Assembly (NCBI GenBank): GCA_012965455.1
Contig: DTSG01000119.1
Location: 1 to 15,215 of the forward strand
Direction of reading: 5' to 3'
From: Planctomycetaceae bacterium
GTDB lineage: Bacteria; Planctomycetota; Planctomycetia; Pirellulales; Pirellulaceae
Length of the DNA stretch: 15,215 nt
A program made the translations under genes and the position numbers. How positions within the stretch are numbered: the stretch's first letter is position 1; each line of letters opens with the position of its first letter. Under the pieces are notes generated by a model. That model was not told the DNA's origin. It worked only from the letters and a program-made list of their open reading frames with translations, and did no database searches. Shown here piece after piece: positions 1-6,933 of the stretch.

Positions 1-2757
1 GGACTGCCAGCGGTTATTCGACCGAGTTTTACCATGGGCGGATCTGGTTCGGCAATTGCCTATAACCGAGAAGAGTTTGATGGGCTAGTTCGAGATGGCC
101 TCGACCAATCCCCAGTTACCGAAGTGCTCGTAGAAGAATCCATCATTGGTTGGAAAGAGTATGAGATGGAGGTGATGCGAGACCATGCGGATAATGTTGT
201 TATTATCTGTAGCATCGAAAATTTTGATCCAATGGGTGTTCATACTGGCGACTCCATTACGGTCGCTCCCGCGCAAACCCTGTCGGACAAAGAATATCAA
301 CGGATGCGAGATGCATCGCTAGCTGTCATCCGCGAAATTGGTGTGGAAACAGGGGGCTCGAATATCCAATTCGCCATCGATCCAGAGAATGGGCGGATGA
401 TTGTTATTGAAATGAATCCGCGAGTGAGTCGATCAAGTGCACTTGCTAGCAAAGCGACCGGCTTCCCGATTGCTAAAATTGCTGCAAAATTGGCGGTAGG
501 ATATTTACTGCACGAACTAAAAAATGATATCACTCGAGAAACACTCGCCTGTTTTGAACCAACGATCGACTATGTCGTGACAAAAATCCCACGGTTTGCT
601 TTTGAAAAGTTTCCCGAAGCGGATGACACACTGACCACTCAAATGAAAAGTGTTGGCGAAACAATGGCAATCGGCCGTACGTTTAAGGAGTCTTTTCAAA
701 AGGCGCTACGCGGACTTGAAACAGGACATTTCGGCTTTGGCTGTGATGGTAAAGATTTGTGGGGTACCGAAGAACAGCCAACCGACGATGAGATTCGCGC
801 AAAGCTCTCTGTGCCAAATGAAAATAGAGTCTGGCATTTACGCTATGCTATTAAAAGTGGCTATACCGCCGAACAGTTGTTCGCCATCACTAAAATTGAT
901 CCGTGGTTTCTGGATCAATTATTTGAGCTTGTGGAAATGGAAGAGAGCATTATTGCCCTCGGTAGCTGTGAAGCAATTGATGCCCCGACGTTGAAGAAGA
1001 TCAAACAGTTTGGCTATTCGGACCGTCAACTTGCCACGCTGCTTGATAGTAATGAAATCGATATTCGTCAGTGGCGAAAAGATTTAGGCGTTGTCGCTGT
1101 TTTCAAGTCGGTGGATACTTGTGCGGCAGAATTTGAAGCTTACACACCTTATTATTATTCGACGTACGAAGACGAGAATGAAGCTCCTGGTAAATCCGAG
1201 GGTAAGCAGCGAGTCATGATTCTGGGAGGCGGTCCCAATCGCATCGGGCAGGGGATAGAATTTGACTATTGTTGTTGTCACGCTAGTTTTGCTCTGCGTG
1301 AAATGGGTATTGAATCCGTCATGGTCAACTCCAACCCAGAAACGGTCAGTACCGACTACGATACCAGCGACATGCTTTTTTTTGAGCCTCTGACAACCGA
1401 AGATGTATTGAACATTGCTGATTACATTGAACCCGATGGAGTTATTGTTCAGTTTGGTGGTCAAACGCCATTAAATCTTGCTCGTGGGCTACAGAACGCG
1501 GGGCTCCCGATTATTGGCACATCCGTGGATACGATTGAAGCAGCTGAAGACCGCGAAAAGTTTCAGCGGTTGTTGTACAAACTGGAGTTAAAGCAACCCG
1601 CTAATGGGATCGCTCGTACGATGGATGAAGCTCGCCGCGAAGTTGCCGAGATTGGATTTCCGGTATTGGTTCGACCAAGTTTCGTGCTCGGTGGACGAGC
1701 GATGGAAATTTGTTATGACCTGTCGCAACTAGATCGCTTTGTAGCAGCAGCATTTGTTGTGGCCCAAGGGCAACCAGTCTTAATCGATAGCTTCTTAGAA
1801 GATGCGACAGAAGTTGATGTCGATGCGATTTGTGATGGTGAACGAGTCGTGGTCGCAGGCATCATGGAACACATAGAAGAAGCGGGCGTTCATTCGGGCG
1901 ATTCGGCCTGTGCAATTCCACCGTACAGTTTGCCAGGCCCGGTTGTTGAAGAAATTAAAAAAGCGACGGTTGCTTTGGCAATGGAATTAAAAGTGGTGGG
2001 GCTGATGAATATTCAGTTTGCAGTCAAAAAGGAAGACGGTCAGCCAGTGGTTTATGTACTCGAAGTCAATCCACGGGCTAGCCGCACCGTCCCCTTTGTC
2101 GCAAAGGCCACCGGTTTCCCGGTAGCAAAAATTGCCACTCAAGTCATGACGGGCAAAACACTAGACGAGTTGGGTATAGAGTCAGCACCGATACCGAGTT
2201 GTGTGTCTGTTAAAGAAAGCGTATTTCCTTTTCGCAAATTTGTCGGCGTTGATATTATTTTGGGCCCAGAAATGCGATCGACCGGTGAGGTGATGGGGTC
2301 AAGTGATCGGTTCTCGATTGCCTTTGCCAAGAGCCAACTTGGTGCAGGTATCATATTGCCCAAAGAAGGAAATATTTTTCTGAGTGTTGCGGAACGACAC
2401 AAGGAACAGATCAAGGAATTGGCAAAACGATTACACGCGATGGGCTACACCCTGATGGCAACCGAGGGTACGGCTGCTCGAATCGAAGATGCGGGTATTC
2501 CGGTGCAGCGTGTGAAGAAGATCGCCGAAGGGCATCCTAATTTGATCGACCATTTAATCGATGGTGATGTAATGCTGGCCTTGAATACGCCCAATGGAAA
2601 AGGTGCTAGGACGGATGAAGGTAAAATCCGAGCGGCCGCGGTGCAATATGGTGTGCCTTGTATTACGACGATTCAAGCTGCCGAAGCGGCAGTCAAAGCG
2701 ATGGAAGCACTGACCGAAGAAGAAATGGACGTGCAGGCACTGCAAGACCGATATTAA
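1..2757 (+). CDS. carB: Carbamoyl-phosphate synthase large subunit, 5' end missing
   Basis: This enzyme makes carbamoyl phosphate from bicarbonate, ammonia (delivered from the small subunit's glutaminase) and two ATP, feeding pyrimidine and arginine synthesis in the cytoplasm. The open frame runs to base 1 without a stop, and the first codons read GLPAVIRPSFTMGGSG, which aligns with about residue 163 of the 1073-residue E. coli protein; so about 160 N-terminal residues lie outside the window, and the ATG at 34 is internal. 918 residues are visible. Seen in order: the rest of the first ATP-grasp domain with EMNPRVSRSS (nt 409-438), the oligomerisation region, the second carbamoyl-phosphate half starting at GGGPNRIGQGIEFDYC (near nt 1225), its EVNPRASRTVPF metal/ATP motif (near nt 2060), and a C-terminal MGS-like allosteric domain from about nt 2380. 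The first glycine loop reads GGSGSA where E. coli has GGSGGG, a mild change. The gene converges on pyrC with 33 bases between the stops. carA and pyrB are not in view. Confidence 0.97.
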   Translation, partial: GLPAVIRPSFTMGGSGSAIAYNREEFDGLVRDGLDQSPVTEVLVEESIIGWKEYEMEVMRDHADNVVIICSIENFDPMGVHTGDSITVAPAQTLSDKEYQRMRDASLAVIREIGVETGGSNIQFAIDPENGRMIVIEMNPRVSRSSALASKATGFPIAKIAAKLAVGYLLHELKNDITRETLACFEPTIDYVVTKIPRFAFEKFPEADDTLTTQMKSVGETMAIGRTFKESFQKALRGLETGHFGFGCDGKDLWGTEEQPTDDEIRAKLSVPNENRVWHLRYAIKSGYTAEQLFAITKIDPWFLDQLFELVEMEESIIALGSCEAIDAPTLKKIKQFGYSDRQLATLLDSNEIDIRQWRKDLGVVAVFKSVDTCAAEFEAYTPYYYSTYEDENEAPGKSEGKQRVMILGGGPNRIGQGIEFDYCCCHASFALREMGIESVMVNSNPETVSTDYDTSDMLFFEPLTTEDVLNIADYIEPDGVIVQFGGQTPLNLARGLQNAGLPIIGTSVDTIEAAEDREKFQRLLYKLELKQPANGIARTMDEARREVAEIGFPVLVRPSFVLGGRAMEICYDLSQLDRFVAAAFVVAQGQPVLIDSFLEDATEVDVDAICDGERVVVAGIMEHIEEAGVHSGDSACAIPPYSLPGPVVEEIKKATVALAMELKVVGLMNIQFAVKKEDGQPVVYVLEVNPRASRTVPFVAKATGFPVAKIATQVMTGKTLDELGIESAPIPSCVSVKESVFPFRKFVGVDIILGPEMRSTGEVMGSSDRFSIAFAKSQLGAGIILPKEGNIFLSVAERHKEQIKELAKRLHAMGYTLMATEGTAARIEDAGIPVQRVKKIAEGHPNLIDHLIDGDVMLALNTPNGKGARTDEGKIRAAAVQYGVPCITTIQAAEAAVKAMEALTEEEMDVQALQDRY

Positions 2758-2790
2758 TTTTTCAGGCGAGTGTAAATTTGGGGTTGTTAT

Positions 2791-4119
2791 TTACTCGGTG
2801 CCCCAATAGCCACCGCGGCTATGGTCAAATTGCACTTCGCTTCCTCGGTGGGTTAGATCAAATTCGCCAGCGCGGTAGACTTCATGACCCATCACCCAAG
2901 TGTGGACACAAGAACCGACGAGCGTTTCGCCATCCCACGGGGACCAGCCACACTTGGTTTCTTGCTCGCCGTTACGAATCACATGGTCGCGATTTAAGTC
3001 GACTAGCGCGAGGTCGGCATCATATCCAACTTCAATGCGACCCTTGCCGATCATATCCCACACTCGCGCCGGTGCGTCACACATCCACGCCACCACTTGC
3101 TGCAGAGTACACCGCTGATGGTGAACTTCATTCAGCAGCAGCGCCAACGCGTTTTCCACCGCCGGCAGCCCAGAGGGTGACGAGGGATAGGGCTGTTGTT
3201 TTTCTTCGAGTGTATGTGGCGCGTGATCTGTGGCGATAACTTGGATTCGCCCAGCGTGTAAGGCGGCCCAAATCTTTTGGTTATCCTCACGGTTTTTGAT
3301 GGAGGGGTTCATTTGAATCAGTGTGCCAAGTCGCTCGTAATCGTCGACGTTAAAAAACAAATGATGCGGGCATGCTTCAGCAGTAATTAATGGCCCGTTA
3401 GCGGATAACATATCGGCTTCGGCACCGGTGGACACATGCAAGACATGGAAACGGTGATCATGCCGCTGAGCCAAATCAATGGCGCGGAGCGTGGCAATCA
3501 TGGCTGCTTCATGATCGCGGATGCGGCTATGGTCGCGGACGTTGGTTGTGGCCGACCATTTCTGACTATTTGCTTGAACGGTTGTTTCATCTTCACAATG
3601 AGCTGTCAGCGGCAAAGTGGTTTCGGCAAAAATACGCTCTAGGTCATCTTGGTCATCAACCAATAAGTCACCGGTGCTCGAACCAAGGAATATCTTAATC
3701 CCCGGGGTTCGTGTCGCCGTTCGCAAATCTTCCACGTTGTTGCCGGTTGCACCAATGTAAAAGCCATAATTAACTAAGCTATGTTCGGCCCCTAGCGCTA
3801 GCTTTTGTTCTAACAGCGGCTGGTTAATGGCATTGGGAATTGTGTTGGGCATCTCTAAAAACGTTGTGACACCACCCTTGGCACAAGCGCGACTCGCATG
3901 CGCTAAATCTTCTTTATGTGTTAATCCAGGTTCCCGAAAATGGACTTGGTCATCAACCACTCCAGGAATCAAATGTAACCCCGTCGCATCGATTATCGAG
4001 TCTGCCGCAGAGGTGATTGCTGGATCGATGGCCGTGATGGATTGTTCGTCAAACAATACGTCAACTTGTAGCGTTTCAGTAGGGAGTACGACTTGAGCGT
4101 TTTTGATCAGTGTCTTCAT
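2791..4119 (-). CDS. pyrC: Dihydroorotase, Bacteroidetes-like type
   Basis: Dihydroorotase reversibly closes N-carbamoyl-aspartate to dihydroorotate, step 3 of UMP synthesis. It is a cytoplasmic amidohydrolase. The 442-residue form starting at ATG 4119 (MKTLIKNAQ) matches the usual N terminus; in-frame TTG 4170 and ATG 4149 would add 17 or 7 residues that look unlike the family, although no start has a good ribosome site. Seen: DDQVHFREPG at 56-65, GIKIFLGSSTG around K142 (the lysine expected to be carboxylated), AHCEDE with H174, HVLHVST with H228, and ATDHAPH with D298 (the catalytic aspartate position). The first metal motif is D-x-Q-x-H, not the usual D-x-H-x-H. From memory, the Porphyromonas gingivalis enzyme has the same DDQVHFREPG text, so this is probably a subfamily trait and not a damaged gene. 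The gene faces carB tail to tail and lies 90 bases downstream of a small Tat-signal gene on the same strand. Confidence 0.92.
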   Translation of the reverse strand: MKTLIKNAQVVLPTETLQVDVLFDEQSITAIDPAITSAADSIIDATGLHLIPGVVDDQVHFREPGLTHKEDLAHASRACAKGGVTTFLEMPNTIPNAINQPLLEQKLALGAEHSLVNYGFYIGATGNNVEDLRTATRTPGIKIFLGSSTGDLLVDDQDDLERIFAETTLPLTAHCEDETTVQANSQKWSATTNVRDHSRIRDHEAAMIATLRAIDLAQRHDHRFHVLHVSTGAEADMLSANGPLITAEACPHHLFFNVDDYERLGTLIQMNPSIKNREDNQKIWAALHAGRIQVIATDHAPHTLEEKQQPYPSSPSGLPAVENALALLLNEVHHQRCTLQQVVAWMCDAPARVWDMIGKGRIEVGYDADLALVDLNRDHVIRNGEQETKCGWSPWDGETLVGSCVHTWVMGHEVYRAGEFDLTHRGSEVQFDHSRGGYWGTE

Positions 4120-4132
4120 GACTGCACAATCT

Positions 4133-4146
4133 GATGCCGCGGCATC
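4133..4146. repeat. 14-bp perfect palindrome ahead of pyrC
   Basis: GATGCCGCGGCATC is identical to its own reverse complement. It lies 13 bases upstream of the preferred pyrC ATG, inside the region expected to carry the leader or ribosome site. With no loop it makes better sense as a DNA operator than as an RNA hairpin. If translation began at 4149, it would be coding sequence instead. Function is unknown. Confidence 0.4.
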
Positions 4147-4209
4147 CATATACAAAAGGTGCCTAAGCAATCTAACGACACAATATAGCCGACGAGGGAT
4201 TTTAAAGGG

Positions 4210-4548
4210 CTAGAGCTTCACACCAAGTTCTTTGGCAGCTCTTATTTTTAACGCTTCGCGGAAGTAGAAAAAGGGGTATCGGTCCTCTTTTTTGCGGGCA
4301 TATTTAAAAATACCGAGAACCATTGACAAAGGGAGCACTTTTTTGTCTACCAGCTGAACCACTCGCGCAATAAATAATTTCTCGGCCGGCTTACGAACTT
4401 TTAGACCAGCATTCAGTTGGTCACCTAGTTGCCCGCTCTGACCAGCTTGCAGCGGTGTAAGACTTGGGACCAACGGCGAGAACAATAGCCCGATTGTTGT
4501 GCCTTGCATGCCACGTGTTGCATGTAATAAAAACTGTCGTCGTTTCAT
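4210..4548 (-). CDS. Small secreted protein with Tat-like signal, unknown function
   Basis: This is a 112-residue basic protein whose function I do not recognise. The N terminus MKRRQFLLHATRG has twin arginines at 3-4 followed by x-F-L, then a weakly hydrophobic stretch at about 14-34 ending near LQAG. That is the layout of a twin-arginine (Tat) signal, which implies export after folding. The remaining 75 or so residues (from about 38) are rich in Lys and Arg (KVRKPAEKLF, KYARKKEDRYPFFYFRE) and look helical, with no Cys and no recognised catalytic motif. The start at 4548 is the only Met that keeps the signal; the ribosome site is weak (GAGATAG upstream). It is divergent from the DUF1501 gene, also a Tat substrate, across 317 bases, and upstream of pyrC on the same strand with a 90-base gap, so co-transcription with pyrC is possible but not shown. 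I cannot exclude a membrane-anchored form. Confidence 0.7.
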   Translation of the reverse strand: MKRRQFLLHATRGMQGTTIGLLFSPLVPSLTPLQAGQSGQLGDQLNAGLKVRKPAEKLFIARVVQLVDKKVLPLSMVLGIFKYARKKEDRYPFFYFREALKIRAAKELGVKL

Positions 4549-4578
4549 AACCGCTATCTCATGACTGCTTGTTCGTTA

Positions 4579-4602
4579 TTGGGTAGATCATTTAATACCC
4601 AA
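4579..4602. repeat. Inverted repeat, 7-bp arms
   Basis: TTGGGTA (4579-4585) and TACCCAA (4596-4602) are perfect inverted arms around a 10-base AT-rich spacer. The repeat starts 31 bases upstream of the minus-strand ATG at 4548, so it would fall in that gene's promoter or leader. It could be an operator or a weak RNA hairpin. The sequence does not decide between these. Confidence 0.35.
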
Positions 4603-4726
4603 ATTGACGGTTTGTGAAGAGATTTGTACTGAAAAAGACTGGTTTGTAGCAAGGTCGTTCATTAAAAAAGCGTTAGCGCTGTACAATTAATAGCGTGTTA
4701 TCCTCATATTGAGAAAATTAATTCGA

Positions 4727-4756
4727 TTGACGGGACATTTTGATACGAATTATAAT
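4727..4756 (+). promoter_or_regulatory. Sigma-70-type promoter for the DUF1501 gene
   Basis: TTGACG (4727-4732) and a perfect TATAAT (4751-4756) are separated by 18 bases, within the normal sigma-70 spacing. Transcription would start near 4763 and give a leader of about 100 bases before the ATG at 4866. This is the best promoter match I can see in the window. The call rests on sequence pattern only. Confidence 0.6.
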
Positions 4757-4758
4757 AA

Positions 4759-4779
4759 CAGCAGGCTGTTTTTCTGCTG
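4759..4779 (+). repeat. Inverted repeat at predicted 5' end of DUF1501 transcript
   Basis: CAGCAG (4759-4764) and CTGCTG (4774-4779) are perfect inverted arms around a 9-base loop, GCTGTTTTT. The repeat sits just after the TATAAT, so it would form a hairpin at the extreme 5' end of the mRNA, a position that often stabilises transcripts, or it could be a small operator over the start site. Confidence 0.35.
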
Positions 4780-4865
4780 GATCACACTTTGTGAACGGTA
4801 GATGTGTTCTTCGATCTCTGGCCTAACTAACACGTACAACTTACCTCCTTATTGGAAGCAAAATC

Positions 4866-6335
4866 ATGTTGCGTATTCCCGGACAAGCTGGAAAAGATCT
4901 TTGTGATAAAACTCTAGGTGTTACTAGGCGAGATATTATGCGGGTGGGCGGTTCGGCGATGTTAGGGATGTCGCTCGGACAGATGATGGAGATTAAAGCC
5001 CAAGCTGAGGAAGCAACCGAGGGTGGTGGCCCGGGTTGGAATAAGGCCAAGAGTATTATCTTGGTTTATTTGCAAGGCGGCCCCAGCCACTTGGATTTAT
5101 GGGATCCCAAAGATGATGTGCCGGATAACGTGCGCAGTGTCTTTAAGCGCATCAAAACCAAAGTACCTGGGATGGATCTGACGGAGAATCTGCCAAAGCT
5201 CGCTCAGATTACCGACAAGCTGACAATGGTTCGATCAATGAGCTACACACCAGTTGGGTTATTCAACCATACCGCTGCTATTTATCAAATTCACACGGGC
5301 TACACGGCTGACAAAGTAAGCCCATCAGGCCAGCTCGAACCCCCGAGCCCAAAAGACTTTCCTAATTTTGGTTCGAATATCATCCGCATAAAACCGCCCG
5401 AAGAAGACATGTTGCCGTTTGTGATGATGCCGCGGCCGTTACAAGAAAGCAACGTTGTCAACAAATCGGGCACGGCTGGGTTCTTAGGCCGCGCCTATGA
5501 TCCTTACTACCTCTTCCCACCCGGCGGTGATTTAGACCAAACAAAAATGGATCGCATTAATGTCGACGATCTTCAATTACGGCCAGAAGTTTCGATGGGC
5601 CGATTGAACCGCCGAGCTCGATTGCGAGATTTGATCAATAGCGGGATGCCGCAGATTGATCGAGCTACTGAAAAATATGGACTCAATAAATACTATGAAT
5701 CCGCGATGAGTCTGATTAGTTCGGGCCGCGCTAGAGATGCATTTGATTTATCTAAGGAAACAGAAGCGACGCGCGATCGCTATGGTCGCACCACGTTTGG
5801 GCAAAGTTGTTTATTAGCTCGGCGGTTAATCGCAGCTGGGACTCGAGTGGTTGAAGTGATTTGGCCAAAAGTTGCCAATTCCGATCGTCATTCGTTTGAT
5901 GTTCATACTGGCTTATCCGCGCGTATGAAAAACGAATCTGGTCCTATGCTCGACGCTGGGTTGAGCGCTCTGATTGGTGATTTGGATGAGCGTGGAATGT
6001 TGGAAGATACCTTGGTTGTCGCCATTGGTGAATTCGGCCGCAGTCCTATCCGCGGCGTTAGCACGTCGGGTAACAGCAACACCGATGATGGGCGTGACCA
6101 TTGGCCATACTGCTATACGGCGATCGCAGCAGGTGCCGGAATCAAGCGAGGCTACGTGCATGGTGAGTCGGACAAAACAGGCTCTTCGCCGTTGAGTGAT
6201 CCGGTTCATCCGATTGAGATGCTCGCGACGATGTATCACAGCATTGGAATCAATCCCCACACGATTCAATACAATCACCTCAATCAGCCCCGTGAGCTAG
6301 TCAAAGCTGCTCCGGTTACCGCATTGTTTGGGTGA
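4866..6335 (+). CDS. DUF1501 family protein, Tat-exported
   Basis: This 489-residue protein belongs to DUF1501 (PF07394), a family much expanded in planctomycetes and related by fold to sulfatases and alkaline phosphatases; its substrate is unknown. Seen: the typical opening MLRIPGQAGKDLCD, then TRRDIMRVGGS with the twin arginines at 21-22 and a short hydrophobic stretch, a Tat-type signal. After that come LQGGPSHLDLWDPK (69-82, with H75), FNHTAAIYQIHTGY (133-146), HSFDVHTG (342-349), GEFGRSP (388-394) and GRDHWP (409-414), motifs shared across the family that plausibly hold metal or phosphate-like ligands. Length is normal. A sigma-70-like promoter lies about 110 bases upstream, and a GGA ribosome site about ten bases before the ATG is modest. 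DUF1501 genes usually follow a partner carrying DUF1549/DUF1553, often with cytochrome c; here no such partner is present and the gene stands alone between convergent and divergent neighbours. Confidence 0.93.
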   Translation: MLRIPGQAGKDLCDKTLGVTRRDIMRVGGSAMLGMSLGQMMEIKAQAEEATEGGGPGWNKAKSIILVYLQGGPSHLDLWDPKDDVPDNVRSVFKRIKTKVPGMDLTENLPKLAQITDKLTMVRSMSYTPVGLFNHTAAIYQIHTGYTADKVSPSGQLEPPSPKDFPNFGSNIIRIKPPEEDMLPFVMMPRPLQESNVVNKSGTAGFLGRAYDPYYLFPPGGDLDQTKMDRINVDDLQLRPEVSMGRLNRRARLRDLINSGMPQIDRATEKYGLNKYYESAMSLISSGRARDAFDLSKETEATRDRYGRTTFGQSCLLARRLIAAGTRVVEVIWPKVANSDRHSFDVHTGLSARMKNESGPMLDAGLSALIGDLDERGMLEDTLVVAIGEFGRSPIRGVSTSGNSNTDDGRDHWPYCYTAIAAGAGIKRGYVHGESDKTGSSPLSDPVHPIEMLATMYHSIGINPHTIQYNHLNQPRELVKAAPVTALFG

Positions 6336-6339
6336 TGCC

Positions 6340-6360
6340 TAATAATTGATGCAATTATTA
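6340..6360. terminator. Perfect AT-rich hairpin between convergent genes
   Basis: TAATAATTG (6340-6348) and CAATTATTA (6352-6360) form a perfect 9-bp stem with a 3-base ATG loop, starting 4 bases after the DUF1501 stop codon. The position, between two genes that end towards each other, suits a transcript end. However, the stem is all A/T except one pair and no T tract follows, so it is not a classic Rho-independent terminator. An mRNA 3'-end protector or a binding palindrome are alternatives. Confidence 0.4.
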
Positions 6361-6413
6361 CGAATGTGGAAATCAGCCAAGTGTTGATGGTCCCCGTCAC
6401 ACCCCCGCTGTCA

Positions 6414-6923
6414 CTATTCTTTCGGCGCTAATAGGGGCGTTAGATAATAAAGCAAGTTGTCAAACATGGGGCCCATGATTAATGGCTTGTTGTTGTTGAG
6501 CATTTGTACGGCGTGGGATTGGCTATGGAAGGCGAGTGTGACTTGTTTGTCGCCATCGCTAAAACGCATGGCAAAGAGCCAGTTTTGAATATTCTCCGGC
6601 GGAGACTCTTCCCAGAGATACGTATGATCCACAATAAACATATGGCGCGCATGGATCAGCCCTTTGCGCGAAGAGATATCCTCGACAGAAACAATGCGTT
6701 GCTGAGTGCCGTTGATGGTGAGTGTTGAGTCGGGATCTGCTGCTTCAGCGGAATCGAGTTTGAGGAATTCGACTCTATTAGCGTGACGCAGGAGGTTGGC
6801 GGATTCTATGCCCCAATAGTCCAGCACGTCATCGCCTTCGCTGATGCGAAATTGCCAAGCGAAAACTGCCATGGCAAGCGCGGTTCCAAAGATCATAAAA
6901 ATTACATATTTGCCCTGGATCAT
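6414..6923 (-). CDS. Single-pass membrane protein of unknown function, rhomboid-linked
   Basis: This is a 169-residue protein that I do not recognise. It has one N-terminal membrane segment at about residues 6-24 (VIFMIFGTALAMAVFAWQF), preceded by a lysine, with no cleavage motif. The rest, about 140 residues, is soluble and contains mixed strands and helices; Trp and His are frequent (HARHMFIVDHTYLWEE, WLFAMRFSDGDKQVTLAFHSQSH), and there are no Cys residues or catalytic signatures. The likely topology places the bulk outside the cytoplasm. It is the last gene of the minus-strand run, beginning 10 bases after the rhomboid stop codon, so the two are almost certainly on one transcript. An AAAAGG ribosome site lies about 6 bases upstream of the ATG. 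The close link and the segment's small and glycine residues (GTALAMA) make it a candidate rhomboid substrate or partner; that is inference only. Confidence 0.75.
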   Translation of the reverse strand: MIQGKYVIFMIFGTALAMAVFAWQFRISEGDDVLDYWGIESANLLRHANRVEFLKLDSAEAADPDSTLTINGTQQRIVSVEDISSRKGLIHARHMFIVDHTYLWEESPPENIQNWLFAMRFSDGDKQVTLAFHSQSHAVQMLNNNKPLIMGPMFDNLLYYLTPLLAPKE

Positions 6924-6933
6924 GACTGCCTTT

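Larger units (their letters stand above)
4549..4865. other. Divergent intergenic region, 317 bases
   Basis: No gene is seen here. The region separates the minus-strand Tat-signal protein from the plus-strand DUF1501 gene. It holds an inverted repeat near the left end (4579-4602), a strong sigma-70-type promoter towards the right (4727-4756) and a short inverted repeat at the predicted transcript start (4759-4779). No clear promoter for the leftward gene stands out; TATTAA, read on the minus strand at about 4592-4597, is the best weak -10 candidate. Confidence 0.6.

Noticed and set aside
2768..2796. Possible terminator between carB and pyrC
   Set aside because: GAG/CTC and TAAAT/ATTTA can pair only with a 2-base bulge and an 11-base loop; too weak to list as a terminator.
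2658..3239. A 193-codon plus-strand open frame overlapping the end of carB and the pyrC coding region
   Set aside because: It is antisense to a clear dihydroorotase, is rich in Arg, Pro, His and Ser without domain pattern, and has no ribosome site; it is a shadow frame.
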